Shown: piece after piece, positions 5,641-10,716 of the stretch
Layout: each line of letters opens with the position of its first letter
Position numbering within the stretch: position 1 is the first letter of the stretch
Source of the DNA: Selenomonadaceae bacterium
Lineage (GTDB): Bacteria; Bacillota; Negativicutes; Selenomonadales; Selenomonadaceae
NCBI GenBank assembly: GCA_017529085.1
Contig: JAFXOC010000161.1
Span: 1 to 10,716, forward strand
Length of the DNA: 10,716 nt
Direction of reading: 5' to 3'
Notes under the pieces: model-generated
The model's database searches: none
What the model was told of the DNA's origin: nothing
What the model saw: the letters and a program-made list of their open reading frames with translations, nothing else
Made by a program: the position numbers and the translations under genes

Positions 5641-6836
5641 TATTCCTCTTCCTTCATATTCTTTTCAAGTTCATCCTCTTTGCGCTTTTCTTCCGCTATG
5701 TCGCCCTCTTCCATCTCGCCAATCGACGCTACCGCCTTGCCGGACATAATTTCGGCGCGAATTTTTTCCTCGATTTCCTTTAAAATATCGGGATTTTTCT
5801 CCAACATTGCTTTGGCGTTCTCCTTGCCCTGACCTAAACGATCGCTACCGTAGGAGAACCACGCGCCGCTCTTGTTTATGATGTCAAGGTTCACGCCCAT
5901 GTCGATAATAGCGCCTATTTTGGAAACGCCTTCGCCGTATATTATATCGAATTCCGCCAGTTTAAAAGGCGGCGCAACTTTGTTCTTGACAACTTTCACC
6001 TTCGCCCTCGAGCCTATTATCTCCGTGCCGTTCTTTATTGGCTCGCCTTTGCGCACGTCTATTCTTAAAGACGAATAGAATTTCAAAGCGCGACCGCCCG
6101 TGGTGACTTCGGGAGTACCGAACATTATTCCGACTTTTTCGCGAATTTGGTTTATAAAGACAACAATGGTGCGGGATTTACTCACAATGGCGGTAAGTTT
6201 TCTCATGGCTTGACTCATTAGCCTCGCGTGCAGTCCCATGTGGCTGTCGCCCATCTCGCCTTCTATTTCGGCTTTTGGCACCAAAGCCGCCACCGAATCA
6301 ATCACGATAACGTCAAGCGCGCCGCTTCTTATAAGGGCTTCGGTGATGTCTAACGCCTGTTCGCCGGTATCCGGCTGAGATACCAAGAGTTCTTCTATAT
6401 CAACGCCCAATTTTTTCGCATAATACGGATCAAGTGCGTGTTCCGCGTCGATAAACGCAGCCATACCGCCTTGACGTTGGGCTTCGGCTATCATGTGAAG
6501 CGCAACCGTGGTCTTTCCCGAAGATTCGGGACCGAAGAGTTCTATCATGCGACCCCTTGGCATTCCTCCGACGCCTAAGGCGAGGTCAAGGGGAAGTATG
6601 CCGGTTGATATGGTCTCCACGTTCATGGTGTCCGCCGCATCTCCCAGTCGCATTATGGCGCCTTTGCCGTGATCTTTCTCAATTTGTTTTAAGGCTTGCT
6701 TTAAAGCCTCTTTTTTGTCTATCGCCTTAGTCGGTTTGGGATCTTCGACTTTATCCGCTTTTTTATCTTTTTTATCCTTCTTCTTATCTCCCTTTTCCAC
6801 TGTTTCGACTTTTTCTTCGGTATCCTTTTTAGCCAT
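5640..6836 (-). CDS. recA: recombinase RecA with a charged N-terminal extension
   Basis: DNA strand-exchange ATPase for recombinational repair and, where LexA exists, SOS induction. Clear motifs: ALKQALKQIEKDHGKGAIM (oligomerisation helix, about 44-62), Walker A GPESSGKTT (102-110), DAEHALDP, Walker B VIVIDSVAALVP, INQIREKVGIMFG and TTGGRALKFYSS (DNA-binding loop 2 region), and an acidic C-terminal tail. The Walker A lies about 36 residues later than in E. coli RecA because residues 1-37 form a lysine/acid-rich extension (KGDKKKDKKDKKADKVED). ATG 6836 is preferred over the adjacent TTG 6839; AGGAG, 8 nt upstream, lies inside rlmB, whose end overlaps recA by 8 nt. I see no GAAC-N4-GTTC SOS box in the operon promoter region 8001-8106. 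Confidence 0.97.
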   Translation of the reverse strand: MAKKDTEEKVETVEKGDKKKDKKDKKADKVEDPKPTKAIDKKEALKQALKQIEKDHGKGAIMRLGDAADTMNVETISTGILPLDLALGVGGMPRGRMIELFGPESSGKTTVALHMIAEAQRQGGMAAFIDAEHALDPYYAKKLGVDIEELLVSQPDTGEQALDITEALIRSGALDVIVIDSVAALVPKAEIEGEMGDSHMGLHARLMSQAMRKLTAIVSKSRTIVVFINQIREKVGIMFGTPEVTTGGRALKFYSSLRIDVRKGEPIKNGTEIIGSRAKVKVVKNKVAPPFKLAEFDIIYGEGVSKIGAIIDMGVNLDIINKSGAWFSYGSDRLGQGKENAKAMLEKNPDILKEIEEKIRAEIMSGKAVASIGEMEEGDIAEEKRKEDELEKNMKEEE

Positions 6837-7632
6837 CAAGTTTTCTCCTTTTCATAACCTCATACATCAAAATCGCCGCCGCAACGGAGGCGTTCAGCGA
6901 ATTTATCTTGCCCATCATGGGAATTTTTACCGTCATGTCAAGTTTTTCTCTTAACAATCGGCTGATACCTTTACCCTCGCTGCCGATTACGAGCACCGTA
7001 GGCAAAGTAAAATCAACCGTTTGGGTATCTTCCCCCGCCATATCCGCGCCAACAGCCCAAAAACCATTCTTTTTCAAGTTCTCCAAAGTCTGGACGGCGT
7101 TGCCAATCTTAGCCACAGGCACATATTCGATAGCGCCGGCGGAAGTTTTCGCCACGGTCTCGTTCAAGGGAACGGAGCGCCTTTTGGGAAGCAGCACGCC
7201 ATGCGCGCCGAAAGCTTCGGCGGAACGTATAATCGCGCCTAAATTTCTGGGGTCGGTTATCTCGTCCAATAAAAGCAAAAAAGGCGCTTCGTTCTTCGCC
7301 TTTGCTTTTGCCAAAATATCTTCAACAGTCGCGTAAGGCACGGGCGTTACGAAAGCCACAATCCCCTGATGGTTTTTTGCAAGCTTGTTCAGCCGTTCCC
7401 TTGGCATTCTGTCAATCTCAACGTCTTTTTCCTTAGCCAAGTTCATGACTTCCTTAGCGCCGCCTCCGACGTTGCCTAAAGCGATAACAATGCGATGAAT
7501 TCCTCTACCGTTCTTTAAAGCCTCAATCACCGCATTCTTTCCGCATATAATATCCTTTTTTACTGAAATTTCACTCAAAAGACTCTGCCTTTCTCGGGGC
7601 TTCGCCCCTATCAATTCCCGAGTAATTTTCAC
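6829..7632 (-). CDS. rlmB: SPOUT (TrmH/SpoU family) 23S rRNA 2'-O-methyltransferase, RlmB-like
   Basis: Transfers methyl from SAM to a ribose 2'-OH; RlmB proteins modify G2251 in the peptidyl-transferase loop of 23S rRNA. Layout: L30-like substrate domain from IICGKNAVIEAL (about 28-39) through KNHQGIVAFV, then the knotted SPOUT domain with DEITDPRNLGAIIRSAEAFG (motif 1), VLVIGSEGKGISRLL (motif 2) and IPMMGKINSLNASVAAAI (motif 3). The listed GTG start at 7632 overlaps the upstream stop (GTGA). The first 18 codons resemble no family sequence and contain a hairpin (7596-7608), so TTG 7578, with AAAGG about 8 nt upstream, may be the true start. It could also be a YsgA/TrmH-type relative; the target is inferred. 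Confidence 0.9.
   Translation of the reverse strand: MKITRELIGAKPRERQSLLSEISVKKDIICGKNAVIEALKNGRGIHRIVIALGNVGGGAKEVMNLAKEKDVEIDRMPRERLNKLAKNHQGIVAFVTPVPYATVEDILAKAKAKNEAPFLLLLDEITDPRNLGAIIRSAEAFGAHGVLLPKRRSVPLNETVAKTSAGAIEYVPVAKIGNAVQTLENLKKNGFWAVGADMAGEDTQTVDFTLPTVLVIGSEGKGISRLLREKLDMTVKIPMMGKINSLNASVAAAILMYEVMKRRKLDG
7593..7622 (-). repeat. competing hairpins at the start of rlmB
   Basis: GGGGC-TTC-GCCCC (7596-7608) forms a GAA-capped stem on the mRNA strand. CTCGGG (7593-7598) can instead pair with CCCGAG (7617-7622). The two cannot form together. They lie between the GTG at 7632 and the alternative TTG start at 7578, so they may affect start choice. The compact GAA-capped stem resembles the second stem of the repeat modules at 1653-1845. 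Confidence 0.45.
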
Positions 7633-8000
7633 ACAAACGCTATCACAAACGCGCCCACAAATAAGAATATACTTAATATATACATAACTCTCGAAACAAA
7701 TTCGTTTTTTGGAGGAGCGAGCAAATTTGCAAAAACCCTCGCTTCAAACACAAGAAACGCCGCGCCTACATAAGCTATAGGCACATCTGCCGTGAATATC
7801 CCGTAAAATAGTATTATGAGGGCTGCTATTGAGCTAAAAATTCGTCTTCTCGCAAAAATACGTTTTCTTATCCCACGAACAGACGCGGGGTCTACCGTTT
7901 CTTCCTTTTCAAAAGCTCGTTTTGGCCTGTTAGCTTCTTCTTCGGCTTCCAAAAGTTCTTCATATATTTCTTTATGACCCTTGAACCATTTATAACGCAT
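7629..8000 (-). CDS. small membrane protein of unknown function
   Basis: A 123-residue protein I do not recognise. Residues 1-53 are soluble and highly charged (acidic stretch EELLEAEEEAN, then RKRIFARRR just before the membrane). Three hydrophobic helices follow: about 54-71 (IFSSIAALIILFYGIF), 73-91 (VPIAYVGAAFLVFEARVF) and 105-123 (VMYILSIFLFVGAFVIAFV). The positive cluster before helix 1 suggests a cytoplasmic N-terminus. ATG 8000 has GAGGA upstream at suitable spacing. It is the first gene of the operon leading to rlmB, recA and recX, and overlaps rlmB by 4 nt (GTGA), so it is co-translated with repair and rRNA-modification genes. No functional link is shown by the sequence. Confidence 0.8.
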   Translation of the reverse strand: MRYKWFKGHKEIYEELLEAEEEANRPKRAFEKEETVDPASVRGIRKRIFARRRIFSSIAALIILFYGIFTADVPIAYVGAAFLVFEARVFANLLAPPKNEFVSRVMYILSIFLFVGAFVIAFV

Positions 8001-8041
8001 AAATTCCTCGCAAAAAATTTTCTTAGCGACATAAAAAATCC

Positions 8042-8050
8042 TTTATAACA
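8042..8050 (-). promoter_or_regulatory. possible extended -10 promoter for the rlmB-recA-recX operon
   Basis: On the minus strand TG-T-TATAAA (8050-8042) is an extended -10 element about 42 nt before the start at 8000. The -35 region is poor (ATTATA, 3/6). The TATAAA hexamer is exactly the complement of the TTTATA used as -35 by the plus-strand promoter, so the two promoters would overlap face to face. Confidence 0.45.
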
Positions 8051-8070
8051 AAGGGTTTTCATGATATAAT
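8042..8070 (+). promoter_or_regulatory. sigma-A-type promoter with extended -10
   Basis: TTTATA (8042-8047, 4/6 to TTGACA), a 17-nt spacer and a perfect TATAAT (8065-8070) preceded by TG one base upstream (8062-8063). Predicted transcription start near 8077, giving a leader of about 30 nt with AAAGGAG (8092-8098) before the gene at 8107. This start rules out the in-frame ATG at 8074. Confidence 0.75.
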
Positions 8071-8106
8071 TGTATGAAACAAAAAACATGGAAAGGAGCG
8101 ATAAAA

Positions 8107-8394
8107 ATGACAACGACAGTAGGAGAACCCATCAATTGGGCGGAAAAATACATAGAGCGATTAGCTAAAGATATGGAAGAAATAAGGGGCATGGAATCTA
8201 GACTTACTAATAAGATAGAGGCGTTTAATCAAGATCTTACGGCAAAAATAAACGCCGTTGATTTGCGCCTTACCGAAAGAATCGACTCAAAAATCGACTC
8301 AACCAACAAACAAATCCAAAACCTAGTCATAGCCACAGTAATCGGCATAGGCGCGATGACCATCGCCATCGCGATAGCTTTATTGCTTCGCTGA
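8107..8394 (+). CDS. small coiled-coil protein with C-terminal membrane anchor
   Basis: A 95-residue protein without a name I can support. Residues 1-20 contain GEPINWAEKYIERL; about 20-68 form a heptad-like charged helix (IRGMESRLTNKIEAF, AKINAVDLRLTERIDSKID); about 70-95 form one hydrophobic helix (NLVIATVIGIGAMTIAIAIALLLR). It is predicted to be membrane-anchored with the coil on one side, perhaps oligomeric. The same plan, with the NW motif and the GAMTIAIAIA-type helix, is seen in the broken gene at 2658-2971, so both belong to one family in this genome. ATG 8107 has AAGGAG 8 nt upstream and its own strong promoter. It is monocistronic, bounded by two terminators. Confidence 0.8.
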   Translation: MTTTVGEPINWAEKYIERLAKDMEEIRGMESRLTNKIEAFNQDLTAKINAVDLRLTERIDSKIDSTNKQIQNLVIATVIGIGAMTIAIAIALLLR

Positions 8395-8434
8395 GTATAA
8401 GACGGCTTCGACTCTACTCCCTGCCGCTTCGACT

Positions 8435-8476
8435 CTCCCACCGCCGCTTCGCGGCGACTCCCTCTGAGAGGGAGTC
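8435..8476 (-). repeat. fourth copy of the two-hairpin repeat module
   Basis: Read on the minus strand: GACTCCCTC/GAGGGAGTC stem, then GCCGCGAAGCGGC stem capped by GAA, then a TGGGAG run. The order and GAA cap match the modules at 1653-1845, though the stem sequences differ. On the plus strand its first stem doubles as the first terminator after the gene at 8107. Confidence 0.55.
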
Positions 8477-8483
8477 TTTTATT
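8456..8483 (+). terminator. intrinsic terminator (first of two)
   Basis: GACTCCCTC (8456-8464) pairs with GAGGGAGTC (8468-8476) around a TGA loop, followed by TTTTATT. It ends the transcript from 8107. Confidence 0.8.
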
Positions 8484-8508
8484 GCCCTCCTCTCAGGAGG
8501 GCTTTTTT
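8484..8508 (+). terminator. intrinsic terminator (second of two)
   Basis: GCCCTCCT (8484-8491) pairs with AGGAGGGC (8495-8502) around a CTC loop, followed by six T. It is directly behind the first terminator and just before the convergent serC stop. On the minus strand neither stem is followed by a T-run, so serC has no equally good terminator here. Confidence 0.88.
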
Positions 8509-8513
8509 GCGCC

Positions 8514-9602
8514 TCAATTCTTCTTTTTAAACTCAGCCATAAATGACGCAAGTTTTTCCGCGCCTTCAATCGGCATGGCGTTGTAAATGGAAGCGCGCAT
8601 ACCGCCTACCGAGCGATGACCCTTTACGCCGGAAAGCCCTTCTTCCAAAGCTTCCGCGACGAATTTTTTCTCCAAATCTTCGGAGGGAAGACGGAAGGTG
8701 ACGTTCATAAGGGAACGGCTGTCTTTGTCGGCGTGACCTTTGTAGAAGCCGCCCGAGGAGTCGATTGCGTCGTAGAGGATTTTCGCCTTTTCGCGGTTGC
8801 GTTTTTCCATAGCTGCAAGACCGCCGTTGTCTTTAATCCATGCGGCGACTTTTCCCACCATATAAATGCAGAACGCAGGAGGCGTGTTGTAGAGCGAATC
8901 CTTTTTGAAGAATGTTTCGTAACGAAGCATTGTGGGAAGGGATTTCGGGCTCTTTTCGACGAGGGATTTTTTCGCAACGACAAGCACCACGCCGGCAGGT
9001 CCAAGGTTCTTTTGAACGCCTGCGTAAATAAAATCGAACTTTTTAAAATCTATCGGTCTTGAGAGCATATCGCTGGACATATCCGCAAAAAGCGGAACGC
9101 CGTTTGTTTCGGGGATATAGTGAAATTCCGTGCCGTAAATTGTGTTGTTATAGCAAAGGTGAAGATAAGCCGCGTTCGGGTTTATCTTTAACTCGTCTTG
9201 AGTGGGGATATGCTTAAAGTTTACGTCCTTAGAAGACGCCGCAACTTCGCCGACCCCTAAAATCTCCGCTTCCTGATAAGCTTTAGTCGCAAAACTGCCG
9301 GAGAGCACATAATTTCCGGGCTTCTCTTTTGTGGCGAAATTCATGGGGATCATGGCGAACTGCTGACTTGCGCCGCCTTGACAGAAAAGAACTTCGTAAT
9401 CGTCGCCCAAACCCATTAATTCCTTAACGTCCGCCTTGGCTTTTTGATGTACTTCGTCATAAGCTTTTGCCCTGTGGCTGATCTCAAGAATGCTCATACC
9501 GCTGCCGGCAAAATTCAAAAATTCCTTCTGCGCTTCCTCCAATACGGGAAGGGGAAGGGTAGCGGGACCCGGGTTAAAATTGTAAATTCTATCTTTAAAC
9601 AA
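8514..9602 (-). CDS. serC: phosphoserine aminotransferase
   Basis: PLP enzyme that transfers the amino group from glutamate to 3-phosphohydroxypyruvate, step two of serine synthesis (also used in pyridoxine synthesis in some bacteria). 362 residues, the usual size. Features: RIYNFNPGPATLP (5-17), ISHRAKAYDEVH (41-52, phosphate contacts), CQGGASQQF (74-82), D174 in FADMSSD, the Schiff-base lysine K198 in YAGVQKNLGPAG, and KGHRSVGGMRASIYNAMP near the C-terminus. The start is TTG 9602: GGGAGG lies 7 nt upstream and the protein then begins as the family does. The longer in-frame ORF to 9683 adds 27 residues of 5' leader sequence without similarity. It is transcribed alone from a strong promoter at 9724-9752. 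Confidence 0.96.
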   Translation of the reverse strand: MFKDRIYNFNPGPATLPLPVLEEAQKEFLNFAGSGMSILEISHRAKAYDEVHQKAKADVKELMGLGDDYEVLFCQGGASQQFAMIPMNFATKEKPGNYVLSGSFATKAYQEAEILGVGEVAASSKDVNFKHIPTQDELKINPNAAYLHLCYNNTIYGTEFHYIPETNGVPLFADMSSDMLSRPIDFKKFDFIYAGVQKNLGPAGVVLVVAKKSLVEKSPKSLPTMLRYETFFKKDSLYNTPPAFCIYMVGKVAAWIKDNGGLAAMEKRNREKAKILYDAIDSSGGFYKGHADKDSRSLMNVTFRLPSEDLEKKFVAEALEEGLSGVKGHRSVGGMRASIYNAMPIEGAEKLASFMAEFKKKN

Positions 9603-9717
9603 TGCAATTCCTCCCATCAGTAAACGACGAAAATGCTGCGCTTGATTTGGCTTCCTCGCCATTCGGGCTGAAAAGTCGAACACAAAATATATCGTCGTTG
9701 ATTATAAAAAAGATTTT
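9603..9717 (-). promoter_or_regulatory. serC 5' untranslated leader with long-range stem
   Basis: About 115 nt lie between the predicted transcription start and the TTG start. AACGACGA, near the 5' end of the RNA (9699-9692), can pair with TCGTCGTT (9630-9623), closing a 61-nt loop that holds a small TGGC-GCCA stem. The 3' strand of the stem ends 7 nt before the GGGAGG ribosome binding site. No terminator-like T-run is present, so any control would act on translation or stability. I recognise no known riboswitch. Confidence 0.4.
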
Positions 9718-9723
9718 ATGCTC

Positions 9724-9752
9724 ACTATATAAGCTTTTAAAGGGATTGTCAA
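9724..9752 (-). promoter_or_regulatory. serC promoter (sigma-A type)
   Basis: On the minus strand: perfect TTGACA (9752-9747), a 17-nt spacer, TATAGT (9729-9724, 5/6 match). Predicted start near 9717. The flanks are strongly A/T-rich. Confidence 0.85.
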
Positions 9753-9805
9753 TATTTGATTGAAATTATTGTAACAAAAAAATTTTTTGTATTCACAATT
9801 CATCG

Positions 9806-9834
9806 TTGAAATTTAATAAAAAAAGTGATATAGT
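9806..9834 (+). promoter_or_regulatory. ilvN-ilvC promoter (sigma-A type, extended -10)
   Basis: TTGAAA (9806-9811, 5/6), 17-nt spacer, TATAGT (9829-9834, 5/6) preceded by TG one base upstream (9826-9827). Predicted transcription start near 9841. It is divergent from the serC promoter, with about 50 A/T-rich bases between the two -35 elements. Confidence 0.82.
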
Positions 9835-9840
9835 AAAGAA

Positions 9841-10003
9841 TATTTTTCTCCTATTTCTGTAAGCGAGAGAAAAAGCCTATATCGCGTGAGTGGGGCGGAG
9901 TAAGGCGATATTCCCCATTCATAGGAAGTGTACGCTGTTTAGGTCGGTCGCGCTCCTTAAACTATCGGCGAGGATTGAAAGAAATAAGTTAGGGGGATAA
10001 CCC
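9841..10003 (+). promoter_or_regulatory. ilvN structured 5' leader, possible pseudoknot
   Basis: About 160 untranslated nt contain several paired elements. Hairpin 1: 9843-9850 with 9867-9874. Core: ATATCGC (9879-9885) with GCGATAT (9905-9911), whose loop carries TGGGG (9891-9895) complementary to CCCCA (9913-9917) just outside the stem, an H-type pseudoknot geometry. CCTAT (9876-9880) with ATAGG (9921-9925) could enclose or compete. A further stem is 9937-9943 with 9953-9960 (one bulge). I see no T-box consensus, no leader peptide rich in Ile/Val/Leu codons and no terminator T-run. The location before branched-chain amino acid genes suggests a regulatory role; the ligand or factor is unknown. 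Confidence 0.5.
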
Positions 10004-10537
10004 TTGAGTAAGCATATTTTATCCGTGCTTGTGGAGAACCAGCCCGGCGTTCTGGTCAGAATCGCCAGTATGTTCTCCAGGCGCGAGTTCAATATTGACA
10101 GCCTGTCCGTCGGCGTTACCGAAGCTCCGGAATTCAGCCGCATTACCGTGGTCGTCCACGGGGACGAAAACTTAATCGAACAGATGGTGAAACAACTCTT
10201 GAAAATGCCCGTGGTAAAAGGGGTGCAGCGCTTAGGCGACGCGTCTTCCGTGTGCCGCGGCATGACAATGATTAAGGTTAAAGCGGACGATACCAACAGG
10301 CTTGACGTGTTAAAGATGGCGGAACTTTTCCGCGCCCATGTGGTGGACGTTCGTCCGAACGCGCTTATCTTTGAGATAACCGGCGACGACGATAAAGTTA
10401 CCGCATTTTTGCAGCTTATTGCGCCTTACGGCGTTATGGAAGTTATCCGCACCGGCCTTATCGCCTTGGAACGCGGAGAACATACAATATATGAACATTG
10501 TGAGGAGAGAGAATACTATGGCAAAAACTTATTATGA
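10004..10537 (+). CDS. ilvN: acetolactate synthase small (regulatory) subunit
   Basis: A 177-residue regulatory subunit of acetohydroxyacid synthase. It activates the catalytic subunit and gives valine feedback inhibition in the first common step of valine, leucine and isoleucine synthesis. The N-terminal ACT domain is plain: LVENQPGVLVRIASMFSRR (9-27), FNIDSLSVG, then the second half VCRGMTMIKVKAD and YGVMEVIRTGLIALERG. The start is TTG 10004 with AGGGGGA 6-7 nt upstream. No catalytic subunit gene (ilvB) lies upstream; the gene is first in its transcript, after a structured leader. The C-terminus extends about 17 residues past the usual ALERG end and overlaps ilvC by 20 nt. Confidence 0.95.
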   Translation: MSKHILSVLVENQPGVLVRIASMFSRREFNIDSLSVGVTEAPEFSRITVVVHGDENLIEQMVKQLLKMPVVKGVQRLGDASSVCRGMTMIKVKADDTNRLDVLKMAELFRAHVVDVRPNALIFEITGDDDKVTAFLQLIAPYGVMEVIRTGLIALERGEHTIYEHCEEREYYGKNLL

Positions 10538-10716
10538 CCAGGACGTGAACTGGGAGATAATGAACGGCAAAACCGTCGCCGTCATAGGTTACGGCAGCCA
10601 GGGTCACGCCCACGCTCTTAACTTAAAGGAAAGCGGCGTAAACGTGGTCGTCGGTCTTTACGAAGGCAGCAAATCCAAAGCCGCCGCCGAGAGCCACGGA
10701 CTTAAAGTCATGAACG
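10518..10716 (+). CDS. ilvC: ketol-acid reductoisomerase, N-terminal part (runs off the window)
   Basis: The first 66 codons of the NADPH-dependent enzyme that converts acetolactate to dihydroxyisovalerate. The Rossmann start is clear: MAKTYYDQDVNWEIMNGK, then TVAVIGYGSQGHAHALNLKESG with the GxGxxGxAxAxNL-type dinucleotide motif, and VVVGLYEGSKSKAAAESHG, the cofactor-specificity loop with serines typical of NADPH preference. ATG 10518 is preceded by GAGGAG (10502-10507), which lies in the ilvN tail. It is truncated by the window edge, not broken. Confidence 0.95.
   Translation, partial: MAKTYYDQDVNWEIMNGKTVAVIGYGSQGHAHALNLKESGVNVVVGLYEGSKSKAAAESHGLKVMN

Noticed and set aside
6908..7336. 142-codon ORF on the plus strand across rlmB
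   Set aside because: Antisense to conserved rlmB motifs, with no independent support.
8001..8106. LexA/SOS box for the recA operon
   Set aside because: No GAAC-N4-GTTC-type palindrome is present in the intergenic region, so SOS control at this promoter cannot be claimed.
8616..9062. 148-codon ORF on the plus strand across serC
   Set aside because: It lies wholly inside the well-supported serC gene on the other strand and has no recognisable motif or ribosome binding site; it is a shadow frame.
9603..9683. Longer serC N-terminus from 9683
   Set aside because: The family sequence begins at about 9602, where a TTG has GGGAGG at ideal spacing; the upstream codons are better explained as untranslated leader.
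9841..10003. T-box or leader-peptide attenuator before ilvN
   Set aside because: No T-box core consensus, no short ORF rich in Ile/Val/Leu codons and no terminator stem followed by T residues were found.

Overview
The window looks like chromosomal housekeeping DNA from a Bacillota (Firmicutes) bacterium. It carries RNase M5 next to rsmA, RlmB-RecA-RecX in one operon, strong Shine-Dalgarno sites, and TTG or GTG starts on several genes (tmk, serC, ilvN, recX, rlmB). A secreted solute-binding/cyclohexadienyl-dehydratase-type protein with a cleavable signal peptide and no visible lipobox would suit a diderm lineage such as the Negativicutes. That placement is an inference and is not proven here.

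Layout. Positions 1-160: end of a possible upstream ORF and a long imperfect palindrome. 200-837: vapBC toxin-antitoxin pair. 866-1648: exported PheC-like protein. 1649-1995: gene-free stretch packed with inverted-repeat hairpin modules and a 14-bp hairpin. 1996-5188 (+): tmk, a small coiled-coil/membrane protein gene broken by a frameshift, rnmV (RNase M5), an MNT/HEPN toxin-antitoxin pair whose HEPN gene is also frameshifted, then rsmA. 5185-8000 (-): operon reading membrane protein (123 aa), rlmB, recA, recX, with every junction overlapping. 8107-8394 (+): small coiled-coil plus C-terminal membrane helix protein, an intact relative of the broken gene at 2658, followed by two tandem terminators. 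8514-9602 (-): serC. 9603-10003: two divergent sigma-A-type promoters and two untranslated leaders. 10004-10716 (+): ilvN and the start of ilvC, running off the window.

The genes cover nucleotide synthesis (tmk), rRNA maturation and modification (rnmV, rsmA, rlmB), recombination (recA, recX) and amino acid synthesis (serC, ilvN, ilvC, possibly pheC). Accessory material sits between them: two toxin-antitoxin cassettes and repeat modules.

I do not see a large undescribed system. The best leads are: (i) the structured, possibly pseudoknotted leader ahead of ilvN; (ii) the small coiled-coil/TM protein family, with one member frameshifted exactly where it should couple to rnmV; (iii) the MNT-HEPN cassette placed between rnmV and rsmA, with its toxin interrupted at a T7 tract; (iv) a two-hairpin repeat module present in at least four copies; and (v) a lysine/acid-rich N-terminal extension on RecA.
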